Source: Bryobacterales bacterium (GTDB lineage: Bacteria; Acidobacteriota; Terriglobia; Bryobacterales; Bryobacteraceae). From it: a stretch of DNA of 64,000 nt. The notes under the pieces were generated by a model that saw only the letters and a program-made list of their open reading frames with translations, did no database searches and was not told where the DNA came from. The stretch covers positions 248,001-312,000 of the forward strand of contig JADKID010000012.1 of the NCBI GenBank assembly GCA_016721425.1, read 5' to 3'. Shown here piece by piece: positions 35,073-42,066 of this stretch (positions within the stretch are counted from its first letter, which is position 1; each line of letters starts with the position of its first letter). A program made the position numbers and the translations under genes.

Positions 35073-36206
35073 ATGACGCCAACCCGCCGCCTCAGCTCCC
35101 TCGACGCCCTCCGCGGCCTCATCATGATCCTCATGGCCGTGGATCACGCCAGCCACTTCATCGCCCACGTCCACCCCTCCGAGTTCTGGGCCGGCCCCCT
35201 CCCCGGCTACGGGGACGCCGGCTGGTTCCTCACCCGCGAGCTCACCCACCTCTGCGCCCCCGGCTTCTTCTTCCTCATGGGCGCCGGCATGAGCCTCTTC
35301 GCCGCCGCGCGCCACCACCTCGGCTGGGCCCCCGCCCGCATTACCCGCACCCTCGTCACCCGCGGCCTCGCCCTCCTCGCCGTCTTCTACCTGATCGAGG
35401 CCCCCATCTGGGTCGTGCCCCCGATGCTCCTGGGCCAGCCACCCATCGTCGCCGGGAACTCCTTCATCGTCCTGATGGTCCTCGTCACCCTAGGCCTCTC
35501 CATGGCCATCACCGCCCCGCTCCTCCGCCTCAGCGTCCGCTCCTGGCTCGCCATCGCCTTCATCGCCATCCTAGCCCCGGACTTCTACCTGCCCACCCTC
35601 GACCCCTCGGCGCCCGTCAACCCCATCCTCCGCATCCTCCTCGTCCCCGGCTCCACGCCCCCCGTCCTGTCCGGCTACCCCCTCCTCCCCTGGTCCGGAG
35701 TCTGTGCCCTCGGCATCGCCTTCGGCAAGCTCCTCCACCGCAACCAGGACAAAGCCCTCCGCGCCATGCTCCCCATGGGCCTCGCCTATCTCATCGGCTT
35801 CCTAGGCGTCCGCATCGGAGGAGGCTTCGGCAACCTCCAACTGGCCGCCGGCCCCGGCCTGATCCCCTTCCTGACCGTAGTGAAGTACCCGCCAAGCCTG
35901 GCCTTCGTCCTCCTCACCCTGGGCATCAACTTCACCCTGCTCTCGTTCTTCCACCGCGCCGGAGCCTGGCTCGACACCGCCCGCCGCATCCTCTCCGTCT
36001 ACGGCCAAGCCCCCCTCTTCTACTACCTCGCCCACCTATACCTCTACGCGATCCTCGGCCTGCTGTTCTTCCGCACGGAAGGCGCCCCCCGCTGGCTCTT
36101 CCTGCTGACCTGGATCGCCGGAGTGGCGGTGCTCTACCCCGCGTGCCAACGCTACCGCCGCTTCAAAGAGTCCCGCCCCCCCGAGTCGCTGTGGCGGATG
36201 TTCTGA
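35073..36206 (+). CDS. DUF1624 (heparan-alpha-glucosaminide N-acetyltransferase-like) membrane protein
   Basis: 377 residues with about ten transmembrane segments. The N-terminus RRLSSLDALRGLIMILMAVDHAS is the family signature (LDxxRG...MxxDH), followed by FLTRELTHLCAPGFFFLMGAG. Relatives are predicted acyltransferases that move acyl groups across the membrane onto sugars; His26 in the VDHAS motif corresponds to the proposed catalytic position. Substrate unknown. It lies directly after the amidohydrolase gene and probably shares its transcript. Confidence 0.9.
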   Translation: MTPTRRLSSLDALRGLIMILMAVDHASHFIAHVHPSEFWAGPLPGYGDAGWFLTRELTHLCAPGFFFLMGAGMSLFAAARHHLGWAPARITRTLVTRGLALLAVFYLIEAPIWVVPPMLLGQPPIVAGNSFIVLMVLVTLGLSMAITAPLLRLSVRSWLAIAFIAILAPDFYLPTLDPSAPVNPILRILLVPGSTPPVLSGYPLLPWSGVCALGIAFGKLLHRNQDKALRAMLPMGLAYLIGFLGVRIGGGFGNLQLAAGPGLIPFLTVVKYPPSLAFVLLTLGINFTLLSFFHRAGAWLDTARRILSVYGQAPLFYYLAHLYLYAILGLLFFRTEGAPRWLFLLTWIAGVAVLYPACQRYRRFKESRPPESLWRMF

Positions 36207-36236
36207 TTTTGCCGCACGAACGATTCGAGAGCTGAC

Positions 36237-36962
36237 ATGAATGCCGATGAGCAAATCGCTTACGACTATCTGAAACACCTCGGGTTTGAAGATGTCGTGT
36301 TTGAACCGGAGGGCAGAAGCAAATCGCCAGATTTCTTGGTCGGCGGTGCACTAGTAGTTGAAGCCCGCAGGTTGAATCAGAATTGGACAGCTCCCCAACG
36401 TGGGGCAAACCAGGAGGGGCTGGAAACGGCCAGGCACAGGATCTTCCCCCAAGTTGAAGGACTCCTTGCGTCACTTGGCCCTCGTGCCGCCTCTGGCAGT
36501 TGGTACGTCAACATTCGATTCCGGCGGCCCGTTCCGAAGTGGCGCATACTAGCCGCCCTCGTCCGCCAGCAGTTGCAGCTATTCCAGCAGAGTCCAACTC
36601 AGAAGCCGACCAAAATCCCGTTGACTGACAACTTCCGCATCGAACTTGTCCGCGCTGGACGAAACTACCCAGCCTTCTTCGTATTGGGCGGGTTCAGCGA
36701 TCTCGACGCTGGCGGGTGGCTCATTGGTGAACTGGAGCGAAACCTCGAGATAGCAATCCAGGAGAAGACTCGGAAGGTCTCACACCTCCGTTCGAAGTAC
36801 CAGCGATTCTGGCTCGTACTCATTGACCACATTAACTCGGGGCGAGAGCAAGTCATCAATGTGGCGCCTCGAGTCTTCGAGAAGGTCATACTCGTTAGCC
36901 CTCTCAATCACACTCAAGCATTTGAAGTTACGCCTACCCCCGCACCCGCTCCACATCCGTAG
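36237..36962 (+). CDS. hypothetical protein, possible PD-(D/E)xK nuclease fold
   Basis: 241 residues; not recognised as a named family. Its base composition is less GC-rich than neighbouring genes, suggesting later acquisition. An N-terminal helix (EQIAYDYLKHLGF) is followed by FEPEGRSKSPDFLVGGALVVEARRL; the Pro-Asp, nine residues, Glu-Ala-Arg spacing resembles the PD-(D/E)xK nuclease core with the lysine replaced by arginine. The central part has WYVNIRFRRPVPKW and the C-terminal half FWLVLIDHI. No partner methylase or helicase lies nearby; a VapBC pair is adjacent and convergent, overlapping by 29 bases. The nuclease suggestion is inference only. Confidence 0.75.
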   Translation: MNADEQIAYDYLKHLGFEDVVFEPEGRSKSPDFLVGGALVVEARRLNQNWTAPQRGANQEGLETARHRIFPQVEGLLASLGPRAASGSWYVNIRFRRPVPKWRILAALVRQQLQLFQQSPTQKPTKIPLTDNFRIELVRAGRNYPAFFVLGGFSDLDAGGWLIGELERNLEIAIQEKTRKVSHLRSKYQRFWLVLIDHINSGREQVINVAPRVFEKVILVSPLNHTQAFEVTPTPAPAPHP

Positions 36963-37326
36963 CCGCAAAATCCGCCCCCTTGAACAGCAACGGCTCCCCC
37001 GAGCACTGTGCCAGCGCGTACGCCGCGCAGTCCCCGAAGTTCAGCCCCGCCGGATGCCGCCCCTTGCCAAACCGCCGGAACGCCCTCCGGGCCACGACTA
37101 ACTGCTCCTCATCAAAGGCCACCGTCTCGATCGAAGCCCTCACCAGAAACTGGTCCAGTTGCGCTCCCGCGTTCCCGCCCCGCCGACCATCCAAAACCAT
37201 CGCCGCTTCCAGTACCGAAACCGCCGAAATCAAGCAGCGTGGCGCCTCGCCGATCAACGCCAGGAATTCATCCGCTTCCGCCTCATCCTGGAGCACCGCA
37301 ACAATCGCAGACGTGTCCAGCGTCAT
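36934..37326 (-). CDS. vapC: VapC-type PIN-domain ribonuclease toxin
   Basis: 130 residues. PIN acidic residues are at Asp4 (MTLDTSAIVA), Glu40 (SAVSVLEAAMV) and near Asp99 (NFGDCAAYALA). VapC toxins cleave specific tRNA or rRNA sites when free of antitoxin. The ATG at 37326 overlaps the antitoxin stop as ATGA, the usual coupled arrangement. NPLL-type end residues (GEPLLFKGADFAATDVERV) match the family. Confidence 0.93.
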   Translation of the reverse strand: MTLDTSAIVAVLQDEAEADEFLALIGEAPRCLISAVSVLEAAMVLDGRRGGNAGAQLDQFLVRASIETVAFDEEQLVVARRAFRRFGKGRHPAGLNFGDCAAYALAQCSGEPLLFKGADFAATDVERVRG

Positions 37327-37580
37327 CGCGTCGGAATTCCAAATTCGTAGTAGCCAAGGATCTCATCGTCAGTCATGTCCGAGATCACCGGCAACCGCGC
37401 ACACCGTAGCGCTATCTCCTTGAGCTCATCCCGAAGGGAAGGCCCACCCTTGCTCCGCTTCACCCGGTCATACCGCTCCGCCACCGCGATCCGAATGGCT
37501 ACGGTAATCGTCTCCCCGGTCAACTCCGCCAACTGGCGAGTCAACTTCTCCGTCTCGTCGTTCTTGATGCTGATCGGCAT
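37323..37580 (-). CDS. vapB: VapB-type antitoxin (Rv0623/PSK family)
   Basis: 85 residues from the ATG at 37580 (MPISIKNDETEKLTRQLAEL). The N-terminal beta strand and helices with TGETITVAIRIAVAERYDRV match the PSK-type antitoxin family (PF07704); the C-terminal part (MTDDEILGYYEFGIP) would cover the toxin. An earlier in-frame start would lie inside the operator palindrome and is not favoured. It binds VapC and most likely represses its own promoter through the palindrome just upstream. Confidence 0.92.
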   Translation of the reverse strand: MPISIKNDETEKLTRQLAELTGETITVAIRIAVAERYDRVKRSKGGPSLRDELKEIALRCARLPVISDMTDDEILGYYEFGIPTR

Positions 37581-37583
37581 AGT

Positions 37584-37623
37584 GATTCTACCTATCATGA
37601 AATCTATCATGAAAGGTAGAATC
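37584..37623. promoter_or_regulatory. vapBC operator: inverted plus direct repeats
   Basis: GATTCTACCT (37584-37593) and AGGTAGAATC (37614-37623) are a perfect 10-base inverted repeat, three bases upstream of the vapB start. Between them TATCATGAAA occurs twice (37593-37602 and 37605-37614), 12 bases apart. Such arrays are typical autoregulatory operators of toxin-antitoxin operons. Confidence 0.75.
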
Positions 37624-37631
37624 AAGCAACC

Positions 37632-38417
37632 CTACTCGTACTTCAGCTCACTCCCGAACGCACTGTGCGGAATCCCAAACACCACCATCGTCACCACCGC
37701 CGCCCCCACCACCCAGCGCCACGCCCCCGCATTCCGCCTCATCTTCAACCACGCAATCACCCACGCCAGCCAAGCCACCGCCGTCTTGTTGTCCGTCAAA
37801 TCCGTCCCAAACGGCCACCCCGTCCAATACGCGTCAAACGCATACTTTTGCACCACCGGCCCCAGCACAAGCCCACCCACACTGAGCAGCGCCACCGTCA
37901 CCAGAATCAGCCACGAATAATTCGGCGCCGGGCTGAAATACTCCAGCGCCGCCCGCGTCGAAAACAGCATCCCGCCGAACATGCAGATCACATGCACAAT
38001 CAGCACCGGCAGCGGCACCTCGCCCTTGAATCGGATCACCACCGGCGCGCCGCCCAGCGACACCCGCTCCATCTCCTGCTGCAAAACCACGCGGTACATC
38101 AGCTTCCCCGCCGGAGGTTGATGCGGCAGCCGCGCCACCAGATCCCCGCCCTCTCGCATCATCGGCAAGGTCGTCCACGCGTCCTTCGTCTTATACCGCT
38201 TCCACACCACCTGCCCCGTCACCGCCGCATCCGCCACCGGTACACGTACCTCCGCGTCCCCATCGCCCTGTGTCCGCGGCAGCTTGAACGACACCTCGCC
38301 CGCCCCCAGTTTCACCTTCCCCCGCGAGGGGTACGAGGGCCCCGTCATCCGCTGATAGACAGCCGAAGCCAAGGTAATAATCAGTGCAAAGATCCACAAG
38401 GAAACGGGGCGGCGCAT
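37632..38417 (-). CDS. conserved hypothetical membrane protein
   Basis: 261 residues; not assigned to a named family. One N-terminal transmembrane segment (VSLWIFALIITLASAVY) precedes an extracytoplasmic beta-rich domain of about 110 residues (VSFKLPRTQGDGDAEVRVPV, GKLMYRVVLQQEMERVSL). Four hydrophobic segments follow (about 130-255): VLIVHVICMFGGMLFSTRA, SWLILVTVALLSVGGLVLG, AVAWLAWVIAWL and VVGAAVVTMVVFGIPHSAFGS. Conserved-looking His137, Asp in GTDLTDNKTA and His in IPHSAFGSEL could be functional. It follows UPF0158 on the same strand after seven bases. Confidence 0.8.
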   Translation of the reverse strand: MRRPVSLWIFALIITLASAVYQRMTGPSYPSRGKVKLGAGEVSFKLPRTQGDGDAEVRVPVADAAVTGQVVWKRYKTKDAWTTLPMMREGGDLVARLPHQPPAGKLMYRVVLQQEMERVSLGGAPVVIRFKGEVPLPVLIVHVICMFGGMLFSTRAALEYFSPAPNYSWLILVTVALLSVGGLVLGPVVQKYAFDAYWTGWPFGTDLTDNKTAVAWLAWVIAWLKMRRNAGAWRWVVGAAVVTMVVFGIPHSAFGSELKYE

Positions 38418-38424
38418 GGCGCGA

Positions 38425-38856
38425 TTATGTCACGTCCCCTTCCCGCCATTCCACCTCGTTTTCCTTGCACCAATCCAACGCCACAGCCCGCAACTGCGAG
38501 TCCCGGAACTGGTGCCAACCATCAATCGCGCCCAGCTCCCGCGCCACATCCTTAAACCGCTGGAACGGATGCGGCCGGTCCGTCGCGTCCATCAATTTGT
38601 TGCCCACGCGCCGGTCCTTCACCCCCAGCGCATACTCGCGCATCCAGTCCAACTCTTCATAGTCACGCTGGTCCGGCAGCGCCAGATACCGCTCTCCCAG
38701 CCCCTCGTCGATCTGCTCGCACAACTCCTCATACTCGTCCTGAGCCGGGCTCACCGACACCACCTCGCCGCTCTCCACGTCCAGAAAGCTCCGCCCCTCG
38801 TCCACATGCCAGCCGATCGCTTCGGCGACATCGTTCAGTAACACGGCCTTGCCCAT
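38425..38856 (-). CDS. UPF0158 family protein
   Basis: 143 residues from the ATG at 38856 (MGKAVLLNDVAEAIGWHVDE). FLDVESGEVVSVS, the acidic segment DEYEELCEQIDEGLGERYLALPD and the C-terminal HPFQRFKDVARELGAIDGWHQF are typical of UPF0158 (PF03682). Function unknown; the abundance of acidic and aromatic residues suggests a small soluble cytoplasmic protein. A longer reading from 38916 is not supported. Confidence 0.9.
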   Translation of the reverse strand: MGKAVLLNDVAEAIGWHVDEGRSFLDVESGEVVSVSPAQDEYEELCEQIDEGLGERYLALPDQRDYEELDWMREYALGVKDRRVGNKLMDATDRPHPFQRFKDVARELGAIDGWHQFRDSQLRAVALDWCKENEVEWREGDVT

Positions 38857-38928
38857 GGGCGATAACGTATCAGACAATGCACCCCACCGGCACAACAAAC
38901 TGAATCCGGGTATCATATTTCAGTCATC

Positions 38929-40080
38929 ATGACCCGCCGCACCCTCCTCCTCGCCGCTCTCGCCCCCGCCCAGAGCCCGCCCATCACCCGCATCGAGGTC
39001 TTCCCCCTCGCCTACCCCGTCACCGGCTACTTCAAATTCTTCACCAAGCCCGAGCGCCCCGCCATCTTCGTCAAGGTCACCTGCGAGGACGGCACCATCG
39101 GCTGGGGCCAGTCCGTCCCCATCCCCACCTGGTCCTACGAGACACTCGAATCCGCCACCCACACCCTTCGCAACTACCTCGCCCCGGTGCTGATTGGGAA
39201 GAGCCCCACCGATCTCCCCGCCGCCCATGCCCTCATGAACAAGGCCATCTCGCCCTCGTTCTCCACCGGCATGCCCATCGCCAAATGCGGCATCGATCTC
39301 GCCCTCCACGACATCGCCGGCAAGCTCGCCAAACAGTCCCTGCCCGCCCTCTGGAATCGGAAGCCCATCCCGCGCATCACCCTCAGTTGGACCGTCAACG
39401 TCAAGACCATCGCCGAGGCCGAAGCCCTCATGCAGGACGGCCGCAAGCAGGGCTATCGCCACTTCAACATCAAGGTCGCCCCCGATCCCAAGTTCGATCT
39501 CGAGCTCGCCAAGACCGTCCGCCGCTTCGCCCCCGATTGCTTCCTCTGGGCCGACGCCAACGGCGGATACGATCTCGATACCGCCCTCGCCGTCATCCCC
39601 AAGCTCCGCGACGCCGGCGTCAACGTCCTCGAACAACCCGTCCCGCCCAACCACCTCACCGGCCTCATCGCCCTCCGCAAGCAGGGAGCCCTCCCCATCC
39701 TCCTCGACGAGGGACTCGTCAACGTCCGCGATCTCGAGGAGTTCCACAAGCTCGGCTGCCTCGACGGCGCCGCCATGAAGCCCGCCCGCACCGCCGGCCT
39801 CCTCGACGCCCGCCGCCAGGTCGAATATCTCGAACGCAACAAGCTCATGTTCCTAGGCTCCGGCCTCACCGATCCCGACATCTCCCTCGCCGCCTCCCTC
39901 ATCCTCTACGGCGCCTACGGCCTCAAATACCCCGCCGCCCTCAACGGACTCCAGTTCCTCGCCGGCTCGTTCCTGAAAACCCCCTTCACCCTCCAGGATG
40001 GAGCCCTCACCGTCCCCACCGGCCACGGCCTCGGTGTCGAGGTCGACGAAACCAAAGTCAGGAATGCCTCCCATGCTTAA
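38929..40080 (+). CDS. mandelate racemase/muconate lactonizing enzyme (enolase superfamily)
   Basis: 383 residues with a short export-like N-terminus (TRRTLLLAALAPAQS). The capping domain starts ITRIEVFPLAYPV; the barrel carries the lysine in HFNIKVAPDPK, metal-binding Asp in LWADANGGYD, Glu in VLEQPVPPN and Asp/Glu in ILLDEGLVN. Such enzymes abstract an alpha proton from a carboxylate; sugar-acid dehydratases, epimerases and cycloisomerases share this layout. The residue set does not decide among them. The next gene overlaps by eight bases, so the pair is cotranslated. Confidence 0.9.
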   Translation: MTRRTLLLAALAPAQSPPITRIEVFPLAYPVTGYFKFFTKPERPAIFVKVTCEDGTIGWGQSVPIPTWSYETLESATHTLRNYLAPVLIGKSPTDLPAAHALMNKAISPSFSTGMPIAKCGIDLALHDIAGKLAKQSLPALWNRKPIPRITLSWTVNVKTIAEAEALMQDGRKQGYRHFNIKVAPDPKFDLELAKTVRRFAPDCFLWADANGGYDLDTALAVIPKLRDAGVNVLEQPVPPNHLTGLIALRKQGALPILLDEGLVNVRDLEEFHKLGCLDGAAMKPARTAGLLDARRQVEYLERNKLMFLGSGLTDPDISLAASLILYGAYGLKYPAALNGLQFLAGSFLKTPFTLQDGALTVPTGHGLGVEVDETKVRNASHA

Positions 40081-40879
40081 TCTCCTTCTCGCCCTCGCCG
40101 TGTTCTCCTGGACGGATCATCATGACGGCCGCGTGGAGCTGATGGAAAACGGCAAGTCCGTCCTCACCTACAACTACGGCCCCCAGCTCAAGAACAACGC
40201 CCCCGAAGACCGCCGCGCCTGCTGCTACATCTACCCCGCCCTCACCCCCGCCGGCGTCTCCCCCCTCGACGATTTCCCCAAGGACCACTTCCACCACCAC
40301 GGCCTCTTCTGGGCCTGGCCCGTCGTCAAAACGCCTGATGCCAAATACGACCTCTGGATGTACAAGGGCATCCAGCACCGCGGCGAGAAATTCACCGCCC
40401 GCAACTCCAACCTCATCGCCGAAAACGGCTGGTACGCCGGCGACACCAAACTCGTCAAGGAGACGCTCCGCCTCACCGCCCACCCCGCCGACGGCAAGTC
40501 CCGCGACCTCGACATCGAGCTCACCCTCGAAGCCGTCTCCGTCCCCATCACCCTCGAAGGCTCCGCCGAAAAGGGCAAGAGCTACGGCGGCCTCTCCGCC
40601 CGCTTCGCCCCCCGCACCGAAACCGCCATCACTGCCGACACCGGCCCCGTCGCCAAGGACGAGGACCTCGTCTTCCACAAATGGGCGGAAATGCGCGCCC
40701 TCTACGACGGCAAGCCCGCCACCCTCCGCATCACCGCCGAATCCCCCACCCAGTGGTGCCTCCGCAACTACGGCTTCGTCGGCTCCTCCTGGCCCGGTCG
40801 CGAAGGCGCCACCCAGTCCTTCACCCTCCAACCCGGCAAACCCCTGAAGCTGAAATACCGCGTTTCGCTCTCAGACTGA
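40073..40879 (+). CDS. PmoA-like (DUF6807) family protein
   Basis: 268 residues from the ATG at 40073 (MLNLLLALAVFSW), which overlaps the stop of the enolase-superfamily gene and has AGGA upstream; an ATG three codons earlier is the alternative. GKSVLTYNYGPQLKNN, YIYPALTPAGVSPLDDFPKD and HFHHHGLFWAWPVV are the signature segments of PF14100, named for methane oxygenase PmoA but lacking any link to methane in most carriers. The cluster of histidines may bind metal. The last 20 bases of the gene are duplicated about 880 bases downstream beyond the MNT-HEPN pair. Confidence 0.88.
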   Translation: MLNLLLALAVFSWTDHHDGRVELMENGKSVLTYNYGPQLKNNAPEDRRACCYIYPALTPAGVSPLDDFPKDHFHHHGLFWAWPVVKTPDAKYDLWMYKGIQHRGEKFTARNSNLIAENGWYAGDTKLVKETLRLTAHPADGKSRDLDIELTLEAVSVPITLEGSAEKGKSYGGLSARFAPRTETAITADTGPVAKDEDLVFHKWAEMRALYDGKPATLRITAESPTQWCLRNYGFVGSSWPGREGATQSFTLQPGKPLKLKYRVSLSD

Positions 40880-40886
40880 AACCCAG
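40860..40886 (+). repeat. direct repeat, left copy, at the 3' end of the PmoA-like gene
   Basis: GCGTTTCGCTCTCAGACT, then G, AAA, C, CCAG. This covers the last codons and the TGA of the PmoA-like gene. The right copy at 41744-41770 differs at only two of 27 positions. The MNT-HEPN pair lies between them. Confidence 0.8.
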
Positions 40887-40916
40887 AGACCCGATTTCGC
40901 ACTATCCTAAAGAAGA

Positions 40917-41237
40917 ATGAGCCTAGATGAAACGCTGTTGAGTGAGATCGTTCGCCGGGTTCTCACCGCCGCACAGCCCGACAGAATCATTCTCTTCGGC
41001 TCGGCCGCGACCGGTCAGATGACCAAGGACAGCGATATTGATTTGCTCATCGTCGATCCTGCCCCACTGAACACCCGCGAAGCGAGTGTGAGGATCCGGC
41101 GGGCCCTGGGCGACGTCGGCTATCCCATCGACGTGATCGTAATCGCCAGCGCCCGTTTTGAAGCAACCAAGAACATCATCGGCGGCATAGCCTACCCAGC
41201 CAGCCAGCACGGTCGCGTTCTCTATGAAGCAGCCTGA
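40917..41237 (+). CDS. MNT-domain nucleotidyltransferase (MntA-type antitoxin)
   Basis: 106 residues. The polymerase-beta motif GSAATGQMTKDSDID (GSx10-type then DxD) is complete near residues 27-41, and a third acidic residue is in YPIDVIVIAS. Minimal nucleotidyltransferases of this type act as antitoxins by AMPylating the paired HEPN ribonuclease. The gene overlaps the HEPN gene by 14 bases and the pair is enclosed by a 27-base direct repeat. AAAGAAGA precedes the ATG as ribosome-binding site. Confidence 0.92.
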   Translation: MSLDETLLSEIVRRVLTAAQPDRIILFGSAATGQMTKDSDIDLLIVDPAPLNTREASVRIRRALGDVGYPIDVIVIASARFEATKNIIGGIAYPASQHGRVLYEAA

Positions 41238-41643
41238 CGAACTCCAGCGCGAGCTGGTCCAGCAGTGGCTCGATCGGGCGAACGAGGATTTCGACGCCGC
41301 CGAACTTCTGCTCCGCGAAGGCGGCCGCTTTCGTGGAGTCATCGCATTCCACGCACAGCAAGCCGTCGAGAAGTACTTGAAAGCGGTACTCGTCCGCCAT
41401 CAGATCGATTTTCCTAAGACCCACGATATCGGCAGGCTGCTGGAACGGATAGCAGTCGTCCATCCCGTCGCTTCCGCCGCGCTGGCCGGTTCCGATATTC
41501 TTACTCCGTATGGAGTTGAGGTGCGCTACCCGAGCGACGCACCGGAACTTCTGCCGGGCGAAGAAGTGCAGGCGGTCCAGATCGCTCGGCAAACGAGGGA
41601 TCAGATCCTCACATTGCTATCCTCGTATCTCGTCGAGTCCTGA
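41224..41643 (+). CDS. HEPN-domain protein (HepT-like toxin)
   Basis: 139 residues, all-helical, with FHAQQAVEKYLKAVLV near 44-59, the signature of the PF05168 HEPN family, and KTHDIGRLLERI after it. The RxxxxxH ribonuclease motif may be RGVIAFH near residue 39, though its position differs from classical HEPN RNases, so activity is not certain. VRYPSD is the usual C-terminal family segment. It pairs with the upstream nucleotidyltransferase as an MNT-HEPN toxin-antitoxin module. Confidence 0.9.
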   Translation: MKQPDELQRELVQQWLDRANEDFDAAELLLREGGRFRGVIAFHAQQAVEKYLKAVLVRHQIDFPKTHDIGRLLERIAVVHPVASAALAGSDILTPYGVEVRYPSDAPELLPGEEVQAVQIARQTRDQILTLLSSYLVES

Positions 41644-41657
41644 TGGCGGCACCAGCC

Positions 41658-41677
41658 CCACCGCGATGTCGCGGTGG
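41658..41677 (+). terminator. hairpin after the HEPN gene, possible terminator
   Basis: CCACCGCGA and TCGCGGTGG form a perfect 9-base stem around TG, 14 bases after the HEPN stop. It is followed by TCCTCCC rather than a T run, so termination is not assured; it may be a processing or stability structure. Confidence 0.4.
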
Positions 41678-41743
41678 TCCTCCCAAGCGTATGACGCCCT
41701 GAAGGCCCTCAAGACTCTGCAAGTCCCGAAACTCCGGTTCAGA

Positions 41744-41770
41744 GCGTTTCGCTCTCAGACTAAAAGCCAG
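41744..41770 (+). repeat. direct repeat, right copy, downstream of the MNT-HEPN pair
   Basis: GCGTTTCGCTCTCAGACT, then A, AAA, G, CCAG; 25 of 27 positions equal the copy at 40860-40886, with TGA replaced by TAA. It is not part of a recognisable gene here. Confidence 0.8.
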
Positions 41771-42066
41771 TCACAGGGGTTGATTCTCATATTCTTCAAC
41801 AACATAGCCCGCAAACCGCTTGACACCCCGCGCTACACTCATCTACAGGGTGACCCAACGCTGGCCAGCTTGACCCTATCGCCGACAATAGAGCGGCAGC
41901 AGGCACTTGTGCTCGCTGCATCCATTGCGGGCCGCCGTCTTCGGATGGCGCGCATACCGGTATTTACCCGATCAGCTCGCGTCAAAATTCGGGGGGAAGC
42001 CTAATCAGCTCCCCCTGGGCGATGCTTCCAAAAAAGACGCCTTTTGCGAGGCCGTAGTGCGTCTGC

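Larger units (their letters stand above)
41644..42066. other. 423-base gap without a supported gene
   Basis: It holds the hairpin at 41658-41677 and the right direct repeat at 41744-41770. TTGACA at 41820 looks like a -35, but no good -10 is spaced from it. A weak hairpin with AAAAG/CTTTT near 42028-42042 could end the ADOP gene on the minus strand. Short open frames here have no recognisable sequence. Confidence 0.5.

Noticed and set aside
41820..41850. TTGACA followed by TACACT as a promoter
   Set aside because: Only eight bases separate them and no better -10 lies at 16-18 bases; no gene follows on that strand.
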